From JANNOG01 sp050329415 (GTDB taxonomy: Bacteria > Actinomycetota > Actinomycetes > Actinomycetales > JBBAYJ01): 30,171 nt of DNA. The DNA is taken from the NCBI GenBank assembly GCA_050329415.1, contig JBHJOS010000161.1:1-30171 (forward strand), written 5' to 3'. The position numbers and the translations under genes were made by a program. Below the pieces are notes generated by a model, which saw only the letters and a list, made by a program, of their open reading frames with translations, was not told where the DNA came from and did not search any database. Every line of letters begins with the position of its first letter. Positions within the stretch are counted from its first letter, which is position 1. This document shows, piece by piece, positions 15,509 through 24,900 of the stretch.

Positions 15509-16173
15509 CCGGTGAGCGCGAGGCGTGGGACGTCGAACGCTTCTACGGCAAGTACGAGGGAGTCGTCGAGGACGTCGCCGACCCGCTGTCGATCGCCCGC
15601 ATCCGGGCCAGGGTCCCGGCGGTCCTGGGCGAGGACGTCCACACGGGGTGGGCATTGCCGTGCCTGCCGGCCGGGGGCAGCCGCGACCTCGGAATGGTGT
15701 TCCTGCCGCCGGTGGGGGCGACGGTGTGGATCGAGTTCGCCGCGGGCGAGGTGTCCCGGCCCATCTGGAGCGGCACCTTCTACGGCTCCCCGGTCAGCGC
15801 CGGGGGCGCCGACGACCTCGCCGGCGAGACCGGCCCGGAGACTCCGCTCGGGGACGGCAAGCAGCCCTCGCCGACCCTGGGGGTGCTGCGGACGAGCTCC
15901 GGCCACGAGCTCGTCTTCGACGACGACGGTGAGGTCGTCCTGCTCAGCAATGGCAACGGGCGCAGCTCGCTGCGCTTCGAGCAGGACGGGACGGTGGTGG
16001 TGACCGCAACGAAGATCGAGCTGGGCGCCTCGGCGAGGGAGAAGGCGGTTCTGGGCGACGCGTTCCTGGGGCTGTTCAACCAGCACACCCACCCCACTGG
16101 GGTCGGCCCGTCCGGGCCCCCCACCCCACCGATGACGCCCGCCCACCTCTCGTCGACCGTGACGACGGAGTGA
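15505..16173 (+). CDS. Spike protein, phage baseplate assembly protein V (gpV/gp5-like)
   Basis: 222 residues from a GTG (GTGA overlap with the hub gene). RFYGKYEGVVEDVADPLSIA and RIRARVPAVLGEDVHTGWAL form the OB fold typical of gpV/VgrG. MVFLPPVGATVWIEFAAGEV and RPIWSGTFYG follow, then a beta-prism region beginning TSSGHELVFDDDGE with VVVTATKIELG. The extreme C-terminus has QHTHPTGVGPSGPP (H194-x-H196), the metal-binding HTHP-type tip of gpV spikes. A trimer would form the membrane-piercing needle. Confidence 0.93.
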   Translation: MTGEREAWDVERFYGKYEGVVEDVADPLSIARIRARVPAVLGEDVHTGWALPCLPAGGSRDLGMVFLPPVGATVWIEFAAGEVSRPIWSGTFYGSPVSAGGADDLAGETGPETPLGDGKQPSPTLGVLRTSSGHELVFDDDGEVVLLSNGNGRSSLRFEQDGTVVVTATKIELGASAREKAVLGDAFLGLFNQHTHPTGVGPSGPPTPPMTPAHLSSTVTTE

Positions 16174-16646
16174 TCGCGATGCTGGTGCCCACGGTGCTCA
16201 CCGAGGCCCTGCTGGCGACGTGGCTGCCCGAGGACGGGCACCCGCCGGCCGCGACCGTGTCCGGCCAGCGGTTCGCCCAGGCGGTGTCCGCATGGTTCGC
16301 GACCGCGACGGCCGGGCCCTTCCCCTGCGCCACGGCCCTGGCCCGCTCCGGGCAGCTAGGTGCCTCGGCGGGGTCCGCGCTCCAGGCCGGGACGGCGCCG
16401 GCCGCGGGGGCGATGCTCGCCACCGCGCTCGTCTCCTACCTGACCGGTCAGGTGTTCGGTCCGGGAACGGCCGGCGCGCCCCTGGCGGCCCCGGTCGCGC
16501 AGGTCGGTCTCGCGGCCGTCTTCGCCGACCTGGACGCGGACCGCGAGGACCGGGCCGCGCAGGTCACGACGGCGGTGTACACCCTCGCGCTCTCGACGGT
16601 CGTGGTCTTCCCGCCCGTCGTCTCGCCCCCGGTCCCGGTGATGTGA
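16170..16646 (+). CDS. Unrecognised Ala-rich protein between spike and gp25 genes
   Basis: 158 residues from a GTG with GTGA overlap (an ATG at residue 4 is an alternative start). It is rich in Ala, Val and Leu, with moderately hydrophobic stretches around residues 80-96 (AMLATALVSYLTGQVFG) and 131-146 (LALSTVVVFPPVV), separated by an acidic DLDADREDRAAQ segment. It ends in a Pro/Val tail. I recognise no domain; PAAR features are absent. The fixed position between the spike and wedge genes, coupled on both sides, suggests a baseplate or spike-associated component rather than a payload. A helical packing protein or a membrane-active factor are both possible. Confidence 0.72.
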   Translation: MIAMLVPTVLTEALLATWLPEDGHPPAATVSGQRFAQAVSAWFATATAGPFPCATALARSGQLGASAGSALQAGTAPAAGAMLATALVSYLTGQVFGPGTAGAPLAAPVAQVGLAAVFADLDADREDRAAQVTTAVYTLALSTVVVFPPVVSPPVPVM

Positions 16647-17017
16647 TGGCGTCCCGGTTCGTCCTCCAGCCGTTCGCCCTGCGTGACCGCCAGGGGGCCG
16701 TCGCGGTGACGTCCGACCCGGACCGGCACCTCCGTGACAAGATCCTCGCCGTCCTCTTCACCGCGCCCGGGGAGCGGGTCAACGAGCCGCGGTTCGGCGT
16801 CGGACTGTCCCGCCACACGTTCGAGCGCCTCGACGACCTCACCGCCGCGGCCCTGGAGTTCCGCATCTCCGAGGGCCTCCGGCGCGAGCTGGGCTCGGAG
16901 GTCGACCTGCTCGGGGTCGACGTGGGCGCCGATCCGGCCGGCGGGGAGCTGCTGGTGTCCGTGGCGTACGCCCGGCGCTCGGACCGTGCCCGGCGCACCC
17001 TGGAGATCGCGCTGTGA
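16646..17017 (+). CDS. Baseplate wedge protein, gp25/GPW family
   Basis: 123 residues from an ATG overlapping the previous stop (TGATG). DPDRHLRDKILAVLFTAPGE followed by RVNEPRFGVGLSRHTFE carries the gp25 signature of a helix, then 'PGER...PxFG-GL-x-x-x-F'. The C-terminal half (RISEGLRRELGSEVD, then LLVSVAYARR) completes the lysozyme-like gp25 fold. The protein forms the wedge layer that connects baseplate to the first sheath ring and nucleates sheath assembly. It is coupled to the gpJ gene by GTGA. Confidence 0.94.
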   Translation: MASRFVLQPFALRDRQGAVAVTSDPDRHLRDKILAVLFTAPGERVNEPRFGVGLSRHTFERLDDLTAAALEFRISEGLRRELGSEVDLLGVDVGADPAGGELLVSVAYARRSDRARRTLEIAL

Positions 17018-19404
17018 GCGGCCGCACACCCGCCCCGGAGGACCTGCGCTGGGACGGTGGCCACCTGGACGGCACGCCCTGGCAGGGCATCCGGTACCTG
17101 TCCATGACCGTCGACGCCACGGCCCGGCCGGCCGTGGTCGTCGTGGCCCACCTGAACCGGCCGGCGGGGGCCCTGCAGGCCGGCGACATCGCGGTCACCG
17201 GCGGGGGGCGGGTGCCGCCCCCCGCCCACACCATCTCGGTGCTCCCCGACCAGGTCGTCGTCGAGTTCGTCACCTGGGGCGACCACTCCGAGTACCGGAT
17301 CACCCTGACCGGCGGCGCCGGGGAGCCGCTGCACCCGTTCCACGCGTCCGCGGCGTTCCACTTCACGATCGACTGCGAGCGCGGGGACTGCCGCGACGAG
17401 GCGCACCCCGCGACCGCGCTGCCGACCGACCCGCCGGCGGTGGACCTGCTCACGAAGGACTACACCGGGTTCGTCGCGCTGCTGTCGGACCGGGTCCGGG
17501 TCGCCGACCCCGAACTGAGCGACCTGTCCTCGCCCAGCTTCGAGCGGGTCCTGCTGGAGCTGCTCGCCTGGGCCGGCGACCTGACGAGCTACTACCAGGA
17601 CCGGATCGCCGCCGAGGCGTTCGTCGACACCGCCCGGCAGCGGTACTCCCTGCGCCAGCACGCCGTCCTGCTGGGGGAGCGGCTGGACGACGGGCGTTCG
17701 GCGACGACGGTCCTGGCCATCGATCCCGAGGTCTCCGGCGTCGTGCCCGCGGGCCTCACGGTGCGGGTGCCCACGGCCCCCGACGAGCGGCCCGTCCTGT
17801 TCACCGTGACCGAGCGGACCCGGGTCCGGGCCGAGAACACGTCGCCGCGGCTCGTGCCGGCGGCGTTCCCCGGCGCCGCCGACGCCGTCATGCCGGCCGG
17901 GGCCCGGCGCCTCCTGCTGCTCGGCCACGGGGCCGAGCTGGCAGCCGGGGACCGGCTGGCGTTCCGGCAGGGCGCCTGGTCCCAGGTCGTGTCCGTCACG
18001 CAGCCGCCGACCCGGTTCGCCGCCCCCGGGTGGGTGGCGCATCCGGCGGACCCGGTGGACCCGGCCAGCGACCCGCCCGCCGAGGTCACCGAGGTCCGTT
18101 TCGAGCCGCCCCTGGACCGGCCCGTGCTCCCGTGGTCCGACCCGCCGCTGCAGGTTCACGCCAACCTCGTCGACGCCCGCGCCGGCGGCCCCCGCCGGGC
18201 CGTCCTCGCCGCGGACCCCGCGGCCGGTGAGGTGGAGCTGTCGATCGGCCCCCGGTCGGCGGTCGTCGCCCGCGGACCGGGCGGCCACCTGCTGCTGCGG
18301 GCGCTGCGGGTGCCGGAGTGGCCGGTGGCCATGGACGACGGCCCGCGGCCGGAGGACGCGACCGCCCCGGCGGTCGACATCCTGGTGTCCGGGGAACGCT
18401 GGAGCCGCGTCGAGCACCTCCAGGCCTCGCAGTCCTACGACGGCCACTTCACCGCCGCCGCCGATGAGGACGGCGCGGTGTGGCTGCAGTTCGGGGACGG
18501 GGTCACCGGCCGCGAGGTCCGGATGGCGGCGCCGGAGCGTCCGGTGCAGACGATCGAGCTGCGGTACCGGACGGGGGACTTCGTCGCGGGCAACGTCGGC
18601 CACGGGCTGGCCGTCGACATCGTGCGACCCCCGACCGGGACCGACGAGCAGGTGACCCTCGACGGCCTGGGGGCCGTCACCGCTCTCACGGTCGCGCCGG
18701 GCACGGGTGGCCGCGCCCCGGCGCCCGCTGGGCGGATCAAGGAGCTGCTGCCGGCGTCGCTCGCGTCCGGCCAGCCGCGCCGCGCCGTCACACCGGACGA
18801 CTACGCGGCCGTCGCCGCCGGTGTGGCCGGGGTCGAGCGGGCCCGGGCCCGGGTGCTCGGCGGGGTGTTCAACACCGTGGCCGTGCTCGTCGACCCGGCA
18901 GGCGGCGGGCAGCTGCCGGAAGCCGTCCTCGACGCGGTGTCGCAGCGGCTGGACGGCCTGCGGATGACCGGCCGGGAGGTGCGGGTGCTGCCCGCGGACT
19001 ACCTCCCGCTGGAGGTGACCCTTGACGTGTGCGCCGAGGCTGGGGTGCCCGGCGACGTGGTCCGCCGCCGCGTGCTGGCGGAGCTGCGCCCGGGCACCCC
19101 GTCGCGCCCGGGCTGGTTCCATCCGGACCGCCTGAGCTTCGGTGACGCCGTGCGGCTCGGCGACCTGCTCGCAGTGGTGCACGAGGTGACGGGCGTGCGA
19201 GCGGTCCGGGCCGACGTCTTCCGGCCCCTCGGCGAGGGCTCCGGCCCGGCGGTGCGGCCGGTGATCACGCTCGGCACCACCGCGGTCGCCCGCCTCGACG
19301 CCGACCCCGACCACCCCGAGAACGGACGCCTGGAGGTCCGGGTCGTGGGCCTCGACGCCCACGCCGTCCCGTTCCTCGCCGACGCACCGGGAGATGCCGG
19401 ATGA
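17014..19404 (+). CDS. Baseplate J / gp47-type wedge protein, first copy (Pvc11-like)
   Basis: 796 residues. The N-terminal ~140 residues form an extra beta-rich domain. DYTGFVALLSDRVRVADPEL and LLELLAWAGDLTSYYQDRIA then give the gpJ wedge entry helix region, with RYSLRQHAVLLGERLDDGRS. The middle includes VDILVSGERWSRVEHLQ and VWLQFGDGVTG, both typical of 'putative baseplate assembly protein' sequences. The conserved baseplate_J core appears at about 590-620 (AVTPDDYAAVAAGVAGVERA). The C-terminal domain includes LEVTLDVCAEAGVPGD. It dimerises with the next protein to build the baseplate wedge. Joined by ATGA to 19401. Confidence 0.93.
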   Translation: MSGRTPAPEDLRWDGGHLDGTPWQGIRYLSMTVDATARPAVVVVAHLNRPAGALQAGDIAVTGGGRVPPPAHTISVLPDQVVVEFVTWGDHSEYRITLTGGAGEPLHPFHASAAFHFTIDCERGDCRDEAHPATALPTDPPAVDLLTKDYTGFVALLSDRVRVADPELSDLSSPSFERVLLELLAWAGDLTSYYQDRIAAEAFVDTARQRYSLRQHAVLLGERLDDGRSATTVLAIDPEVSGVVPAGLTVRVPTAPDERPVLFTVTERTRVRAENTSPRLVPAAFPGAADAVMPAGARRLLLLGHGAELAAGDRLAFRQGAWSQVVSVTQPPTRFAAPGWVAHPADPVDPASDPPAEVTEVRFEPPLDRPVLPWSDPPLQVHANLVDARAGGPRRAVLAADPAAGEVELSIGPRSAVVARGPGGHLLLRALRVPEWPVAMDDGPRPEDATAPAVDILVSGERWSRVEHLQASQSYDGHFTAAADEDGAVWLQFGDGVTGREVRMAAPERPVQTIELRYRTGDFVAGNVGHGLAVDIVRPPTGTDEQVTLDGLGAVTALTVAPGTGGRAPAPAGRIKELLPASLASGQPRRAVTPDDYAAVAAGVAGVERARARVLGGVFNTVAVLVDPAGGGQLPEAVLDAVSQRLDGLRMTGREVRVLPADYLPLEVTLDVCAEAGVPGDVVRRRVLAELRPGTPSRPGWFHPDRLSFGDAVRLGDLLAVVHEVTGVRAVRADVFRPLGEGSGPAVRPVITLGTTAVARLDADPDHPENGRLEVRVVGLDAHAVPFLADAPGDAG

Positions 19405-21944
19405 GTAGACCCCCCCGCCCGCAGCCGCGGGTCAGGACGGCGGCGCCGGAGCCGGGCACCGGCGCCATGGACTACCTGTCCGTCACCTTCGACGACCTGC
19501 TCGCGCTGCAGGCCGCTCTCGCCGCCACCGAGCTGGGGCGTCCCCCCGGAGGCCGGGCCCGGCACCGCGGCACCGGGACCGACGACCCGGCCGAGACCTT
19601 CAGGCAGCTGGCCGCGCTCGTCGGGCACGTGCTCGCCGACTACCAGCGCCGCTACGCCCGGGAGGCGTACCTGGGCACAGCTCTCGCGCCGAGCAGCCTG
19701 ATCCGTCACGCCAGGCGCCTGGGGAGCCGGCCGGACCCTGGTGTCGCCGCGTCCGGGCACGTGGCCCTCACCGTGAAGCCGGGGCTGTCCGGGACGGTCG
19801 AGGCGGGGCTGGCACTGTCCAGCGTCGCCCGGGGCACGGCGAAGGCGCAGGACTACGAGACCGGCACCGCGCTCGAGGTCGACTCGGCGCTCAACGCGAT
19901 GGTGCCCGCCCAGGCGACCCGCCCGGTCGGAACGCGGCCGGCGGGCACGGCCTCGGTGCGGGTCGCCAGGACCGGGCTCGGGCTGCGCTCCGGGGACCGG
20001 GCACTGCTCCTGCACACGGCCGGCTCGCGCTTCGAGGGCATCGGCGTGACGGTCCGCACCTGCGTCGAGGACGCGGCGGCCGGGGTCAGCGTCCTCACCG
20101 TTGACCCACCGCTGCCGCGGCCACTGCCGCCAGGGGGGCGGCTGCTCGCCCGCCCGGCCGCCCTCGCCTCGTCGTTCGCCGCCGATGCCGACCCCGTCGC
20201 CTACCCGCGCGACCGGGTGCGCCAGGCCACGCCGGTGTCCTCGGGCAATCCCACCCTCCGCTACGAGGTGTCCCGCACCGACGGTGGCGGGCACGACAGC
20301 CGTGACGTGTACCTCGACCGGCGACTGGAGACACCGCTCGGCGAGTACGTGTGGCGGGCCGGCGGCGACGGCGGGTCGGTGCTGCGGGTCACCGGGCAGG
20401 CCGTCGCCACCGTGTCCCTGCTGCGTCAGGAGACCAGGTCGGTGAACGTGCCCAGCGTCCAGGTCACGGAGAACCCCCAGGGCGCCTTCACCGTGCAGAC
20501 GTCGGGCCAGACCACCGTGACGACGACGGTGGACACCCACGTGTCCGGCACGGTCACGGCGCTGCGGTTGCAGGCGATGCGCGGCAGCACCGTGGAGACG
20601 GCTCGGCGCCCGGACTTCGTGCTGGAGAGCCGGTGGTACGGCGCCTGGGAGGTCGAGGCGGACCTCGCCGCCGAGGAGCCGAACCCCGCCCCGCTCACTC
20701 CCCCGCTGCGCCTGCCGGGGGTCCTGCCGCAGCTGGTCCCCGGCCGCCCGCTGGTGTTCACCGACCCCGACCGGACCCGGGCCCAGGTGGTGTCCGTGAC
20801 GAGGGCCACCCCGGACGAGGCGGCGAACGGGACGGCGATCCACTGGGAGGCCCTGACGCCGCCGCCGGAACCGGGCTGGACACTCGACCAGCTCGTCGTG
20901 CTCGGCAACGTCGCCGGAGTCTCCCACGGCAGGACGGCGTCCGAGCGCCTCGGCACCTCCGACGGGACGACCCCCTATCAGCGGTTCGCCCTGCGGCGCC
21001 GGCCGGTGACGGTGCTGCTGGGACCAGCCGGCGGCGAACCGGAGATCGAGGTGCGCATCGACGGGGTCCGCTGGGACCTCGTCACCGACTTCGCCGGCAG
21101 CGGGCCGACCGATCGGCACTACCGACTCCTCAGCGACGAGGAGCAGGCCGCGCAGGTGGTGTTCGGTGGCGGCGGGTTCGGCGCCGTGCCCCCGCCGACG
21201 GCGATCGAGGCGACGTACCGCGTCGGTCTCGGCACCCCCGGGAACGTCGGTCCCGGGCTGCTGAGCCGGCTCCGCACGGCCCATCCGCTGCTCGACGCCG
21301 TGGTCAACCTGACCCCGGTCGGAGCGGGCGCCGAGCCCGCCGGGCCAGACGAGATCCGGGCGCAGGCCACCCGCGGCATCCGCACGTTCGACCGCGCGGT
21401 CTCCGTCACCGACCTCGCCGACCTCGCGCTCACGATGCCCGGGGTGGCGCGGGCGGGCGCCCGGTGGGACGACGCGACGTCGACCGCGCTCGTCGTCGTC
21501 GCCACCGCTGAGGGGGAGTCCCCGCCCCGGGACACCGTCCGGGCCTTCCTCGACGCCCGCCGGGACACCTCGGTCCGGTTGCGCGTGGACCAGCCCCGCC
21601 CGAGAGCCGTCACCCTGGTCGTCGACATCGTGGCGGACCCGGCGTGGCTGCCCGAGACCGTCAAGGCCGCCGTCCGGGAGGCGCTGACGGGTACCGACCC
21701 GCGGGCGCCCGGCCTGTTCACCTTCGCGGCCCGCGAGCTGGGGCAGCCGGCGTTCCTCAGCGAGGTGTACGCGGTCCTGGAGTCCGTGGCCGGCGTGGTG
21801 TCGGCCGACGTGACCGGCTTCGCCGCGGTGCCCGGTGACGCGGGCCGCCCGGCCGACGTCGTGACCGCCGGGATCCAGGAGTGGCTGAGCCTGTCCGGCC
21901 AGGACCTCACCGTCTTCGCCTCGGGCATCGGGAGCGGATCGTGA
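19401..21944 (+). CDS. Large baseplate wedge protein, second gpJ-like (Pvc12-like)
   Basis: 847 residues from an ATG overlapping the first gpJ stop. MDYLSVTFDDLLALQAALAA, then LVGHVLADYQRRYAREAYLG and SSLIRHARRLGSR match the wedge-entry pattern of the first copy but are more divergent. It continues with DVYLDRRLETPLGEYVW, IEVRIDGVRWDLVTDFAGS and the conserved GIRTFDRAVSVTDLADLALT at about 658-677, the baseplate_J-type core. The C-terminal region has VTLVVDIVADPAW and FLSEVYAVLESVAGV. A pair of unequal gpJ-like wedges is usual in eCIS baseplates. GTGA overlap to the gpI-like gene. Confidence 0.88.
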   Translation: MSRPPRPQPRVRTAAPEPGTGAMDYLSVTFDDLLALQAALAATELGRPPGGRARHRGTGTDDPAETFRQLAALVGHVLADYQRRYAREAYLGTALAPSSLIRHARRLGSRPDPGVAASGHVALTVKPGLSGTVEAGLALSSVARGTAKAQDYETGTALEVDSALNAMVPAQATRPVGTRPAGTASVRVARTGLGLRSGDRALLLHTAGSRFEGIGVTVRTCVEDAAAGVSVLTVDPPLPRPLPPGGRLLARPAALASSFAADADPVAYPRDRVRQATPVSSGNPTLRYEVSRTDGGGHDSRDVYLDRRLETPLGEYVWRAGGDGGSVLRVTGQAVATVSLLRQETRSVNVPSVQVTENPQGAFTVQTSGQTTVTTTVDTHVSGTVTALRLQAMRGSTVETARRPDFVLESRWYGAWEVEADLAAEEPNPAPLTPPLRLPGVLPQLVPGRPLVFTDPDRTRAQVVSVTRATPDEAANGTAIHWEALTPPPEPGWTLDQLVVLGNVAGVSHGRTASERLGTSDGTTPYQRFALRRRPVTVLLGPAGGEPEIEVRIDGVRWDLVTDFAGSGPTDRHYRLLSDEEQAAQVVFGGGGFGAVPPPTAIEATYRVGLGTPGNVGPGLLSRLRTAHPLLDAVVNLTPVGAGAEPAGPDEIRAQATRGIRTFDRAVSVTDLADLALTMPGVARAGARWDDATSTALVVVATAEGESPPRDTVRAFLDARRDTSVRLRVDQPRPRAVTLVVDIVADPAWLPETVKAAVREALTGTDPRAPGLFTFAARELGQPAFLSEVYAVLESVAGVVSADVTGFAAVPGDAGRPADVVTAGIQEWLSLSGQDLTVFASGIGSGS

Positions 21945-24900
21945 GCGCCGGCCTTGCGGGGCCGGCGGGTCCGGTGTCCGGGTACCCGTACGACGAGGAC
22001 GTCCTGGCCGACCTGGCCCGGCGGCTGCTGGCGGCGATGCCGGCGATGTACCGGGTCCCCGACGAGCCCCCGGCGGGGCGCGGGGACCTGGCACGGTTGC
22101 TGCGGGTGCTCGCGGCGCCGCTCGCCGTCGTCCGGCAGAACATCGCCGAGCTGCACGCGGACCTGTTCATCGACACCGCCTCGGACGAGATGATCCCCCG
22201 GCTGGCCGAGCTCGTCGGCGCCACCCTCGTCTTCCCCGACGCGGGGTCCAACCGCCGCGACGTCCGGGGCACGGTCGGATGGCGCCGTCGCAAGGGCACT
22301 CCAGCCGCGCTGGAGGAGATGGGCACCGACCTCCTCGGCCGCCCGGTCGTCCTGCAGGAGGGGTGGCGGCGGGTGCTGCTCACCCAAGACCTGGACATCC
22401 TGCGCCCGGAGCGGACGCTCGTCGACACCCGCCCCGCAGTCGTCGCCGAGCAGGCGAGCGGCCCCCTCGACGCGGTCAGCCACCTCGTCGAACTCCGGGG
22501 GGTCACCGCGACCACCGGGGCGGCGCACCCGCGCACGGTGGCGCACTGGGTGTTCCCCACGCAGACGTTCCCGCTGCGCTCCGGCACCGCCCACCTCCGG
22601 CCCTCGCCCGGCGAGGACATGCGGTACTCGGTCGATCCGCTCGGGGTCCGGCGGCCCCTGCGCGTGAGGCGTCCGCCCGGGGACACCGGCCCGTTCCTCG
22701 ACCGGATCCCCGAGCGGCACTTCGCCGCGGATCCCGCCCGGTGGTGGGGTCGCGACGGCGGGGTGCGGGTCGACGTGTGCGGGCTGCCCGCCGCGGTCGC
22801 CGCGGTCGGGGAGACGACGCGCGCGCCGTCGCGACGGCCCGCCGCCCGGACGCTGGCCCGGGGCCCGGGCGCCGCCGTCTCGGTCACCGACCTGCCCGGG
22901 CGCGGCTGGCACGGGCCGGTCCGGGTGGAACTCGGGCTGGCGCCGGTCACGGGCGCCGGCGGGGCACAGTGGTCGGCGTCGCTGGGCGCATTCGCCGTGA
23001 CCGGGTCGGTCGACCTGGACGGGGGGCAGGTGACCGGGACGGCGTCCGGGGCGGCACCCGACCCCGGCGGCGCCCGGGTTCCGGTGCTGCGCCTGGTCGC
23101 CGAGGGCAGCGGCGGGCGGTTCTTCCCGGGCGCGGTCCTCACCCTCACCGGGGCCGGGCCGGGGACGACCTCGGCGACCAGCGACCCGGCGCTGGCGGCC
23201 GAGGGTTTCCTGACCGGCGCACTGCACGTGCGCGTCCCACCGGTGGAGGTCCGCGGGCAGCGCTGGCTGCTCGTCGCCGCGGACGGCAGCCTGTACGAGG
23301 CCGCGGACGAGGGGGGCACGGCGCAGCCGATGCCCCGCGACGACACCGGCCTGCTGCTGGCCGAGGACGCGTTGCTGGGAGTCGGCCCGGGACCGGTGTG
23401 GCCGCCCGCGGCCCCGGCCGCCGAACCCGACATGATCGAACGGGTGCCCGGCGCCCCCGGCCGCGGCCCGGCGGTCCTGCACGGCCTCGAGGTCCTGCGC
23501 CGCAACGGATCGAGGTACGCCCCACTGCCCGGGAGCGCGGCGTGCGCGCTGTCCTTCGCCGTTCAGGTGGAGCGGCCCGGCGGGGCCTGGTTCCGGCCCT
23601 TCCAGCGCCTGGAGTGGACCGGCACCGACCCGTCGACGGCGACGTGGACCGTCCTCGGCGAGGACGGCCTGCCGGTTGCCCCGGCGGGCTGGGCGGGCGA
23701 GCTGGCCGCCGTCGCCCGGTTGCGGGACGACAACGCCGGGCTCGTCTCCCTGGCCGTACGGTTCGAGTCCGACGACGCCGCCGCCTCGGCCTGCCCCGGG
23801 GAGGTCGCCTGGTCCGGCGACGACGGCACCGGTGTCCTGGTGCACCTGCCGCAACTGGACGTCGAGCCCGCGACGGAGTCACCGTGGCCCCCCGACCCGG
23901 CGTACCCCCACGCCGGCGACGTGCTGCGGGTGGGCGTCGACGGGTCGACCTGGGAGTCGGGGGCGCTGGCCGGGCGGCGCATGTCGCTCGGGCCGGCGGC
24001 CCCGGTGCGGGAGTCGGCCGCGATGACGAGGCGCCGGGTCCGCGGGCGGCGGCTGTGCGCCTGGGACGCCGAGGATCCCGCCGCGACCCCGCCGCTCCTG
24101 CTCGACCCGACCCCGCCGGGCCTGCTGGACCTGGACGTGGCCCACGGCCTGTTCTCGGTCGCCGCCGCCCAGGCGCCGCAGCGGTGGCCCGACCCGGCCG
24201 CCGGCGGTCCGCCGCCTCCGGAGTCGGTCACCGTGGCCCACGAGGTCGGGGCGACCGCGCACGCCGGGGCGCTGCCGGCGGCGCGAGAGCCCCTGCTGGA
24301 CCGACGCCTGCCCCGGCCCACGAGGCTCGTCGCCGGTGCCGGTGCCCTGCACCGCGACGCCCCCCCGGACTGGCACGACATCCCCCGGTACCGGACCCTT
24401 GCCGACGCTCTCGACGCCGTGGACACCGCCTGGTCGGCGCTGACCGCGGCCGACGCGGGCGAGCACGTCGAGGTCGTCCAGTTCGAGGACAGCGCCACGT
24501 ACCCCGGCGAGTCACCCCGGTGGCCCGCCGGTCCCGCGGACCCCGCCGCAGCCGAGGCGTGCCTGCTCACGCTGGTGGTCCAGGCCGCCGAGCGGGAGCA
24601 GCCGGTCGTGCTCGTCGACCCGGTCGCGGGGTGGCGCCCCCCGGCGGGCCCGGCCCGGTACGAGTCGGTCTCCCTGTGCGGGATCGCCTTCGGCGGCCCG
24701 GACTGGCCGGGGGTCACCGTGCCGCCGGCGCGGTCGGTCGACCTGCGGATGTGCACCGTGATCGACGCGGCGAACGAGATCGCGATCACCGCCGCGGACG
24801 AGGGGTCCGCCGTGCTCGTGTGGCGCTGCCTGTCCGCCGGGGTCCGCCTCGACGGGCCTGGGGCCCTCGTCGTCGAGGACGGTGTCGTGGATGCCGGCGC

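Noticed and set aside
16564..19362. 932-residue minus-strand open frame
   Set aside because: Antisense to gp25 and gpJ genes; composition consistent with a shadow of GC-biased codons.
18999..22094. 1031-residue minus-strand open frame
   Set aside because: Antisense to the two gpJ-like wedge genes; no domain seen.
21119..23854. 911-residue minus-strand open frame
   Set aside because: Antisense to the second gpJ-like and gpI-like genes; shadow frame.
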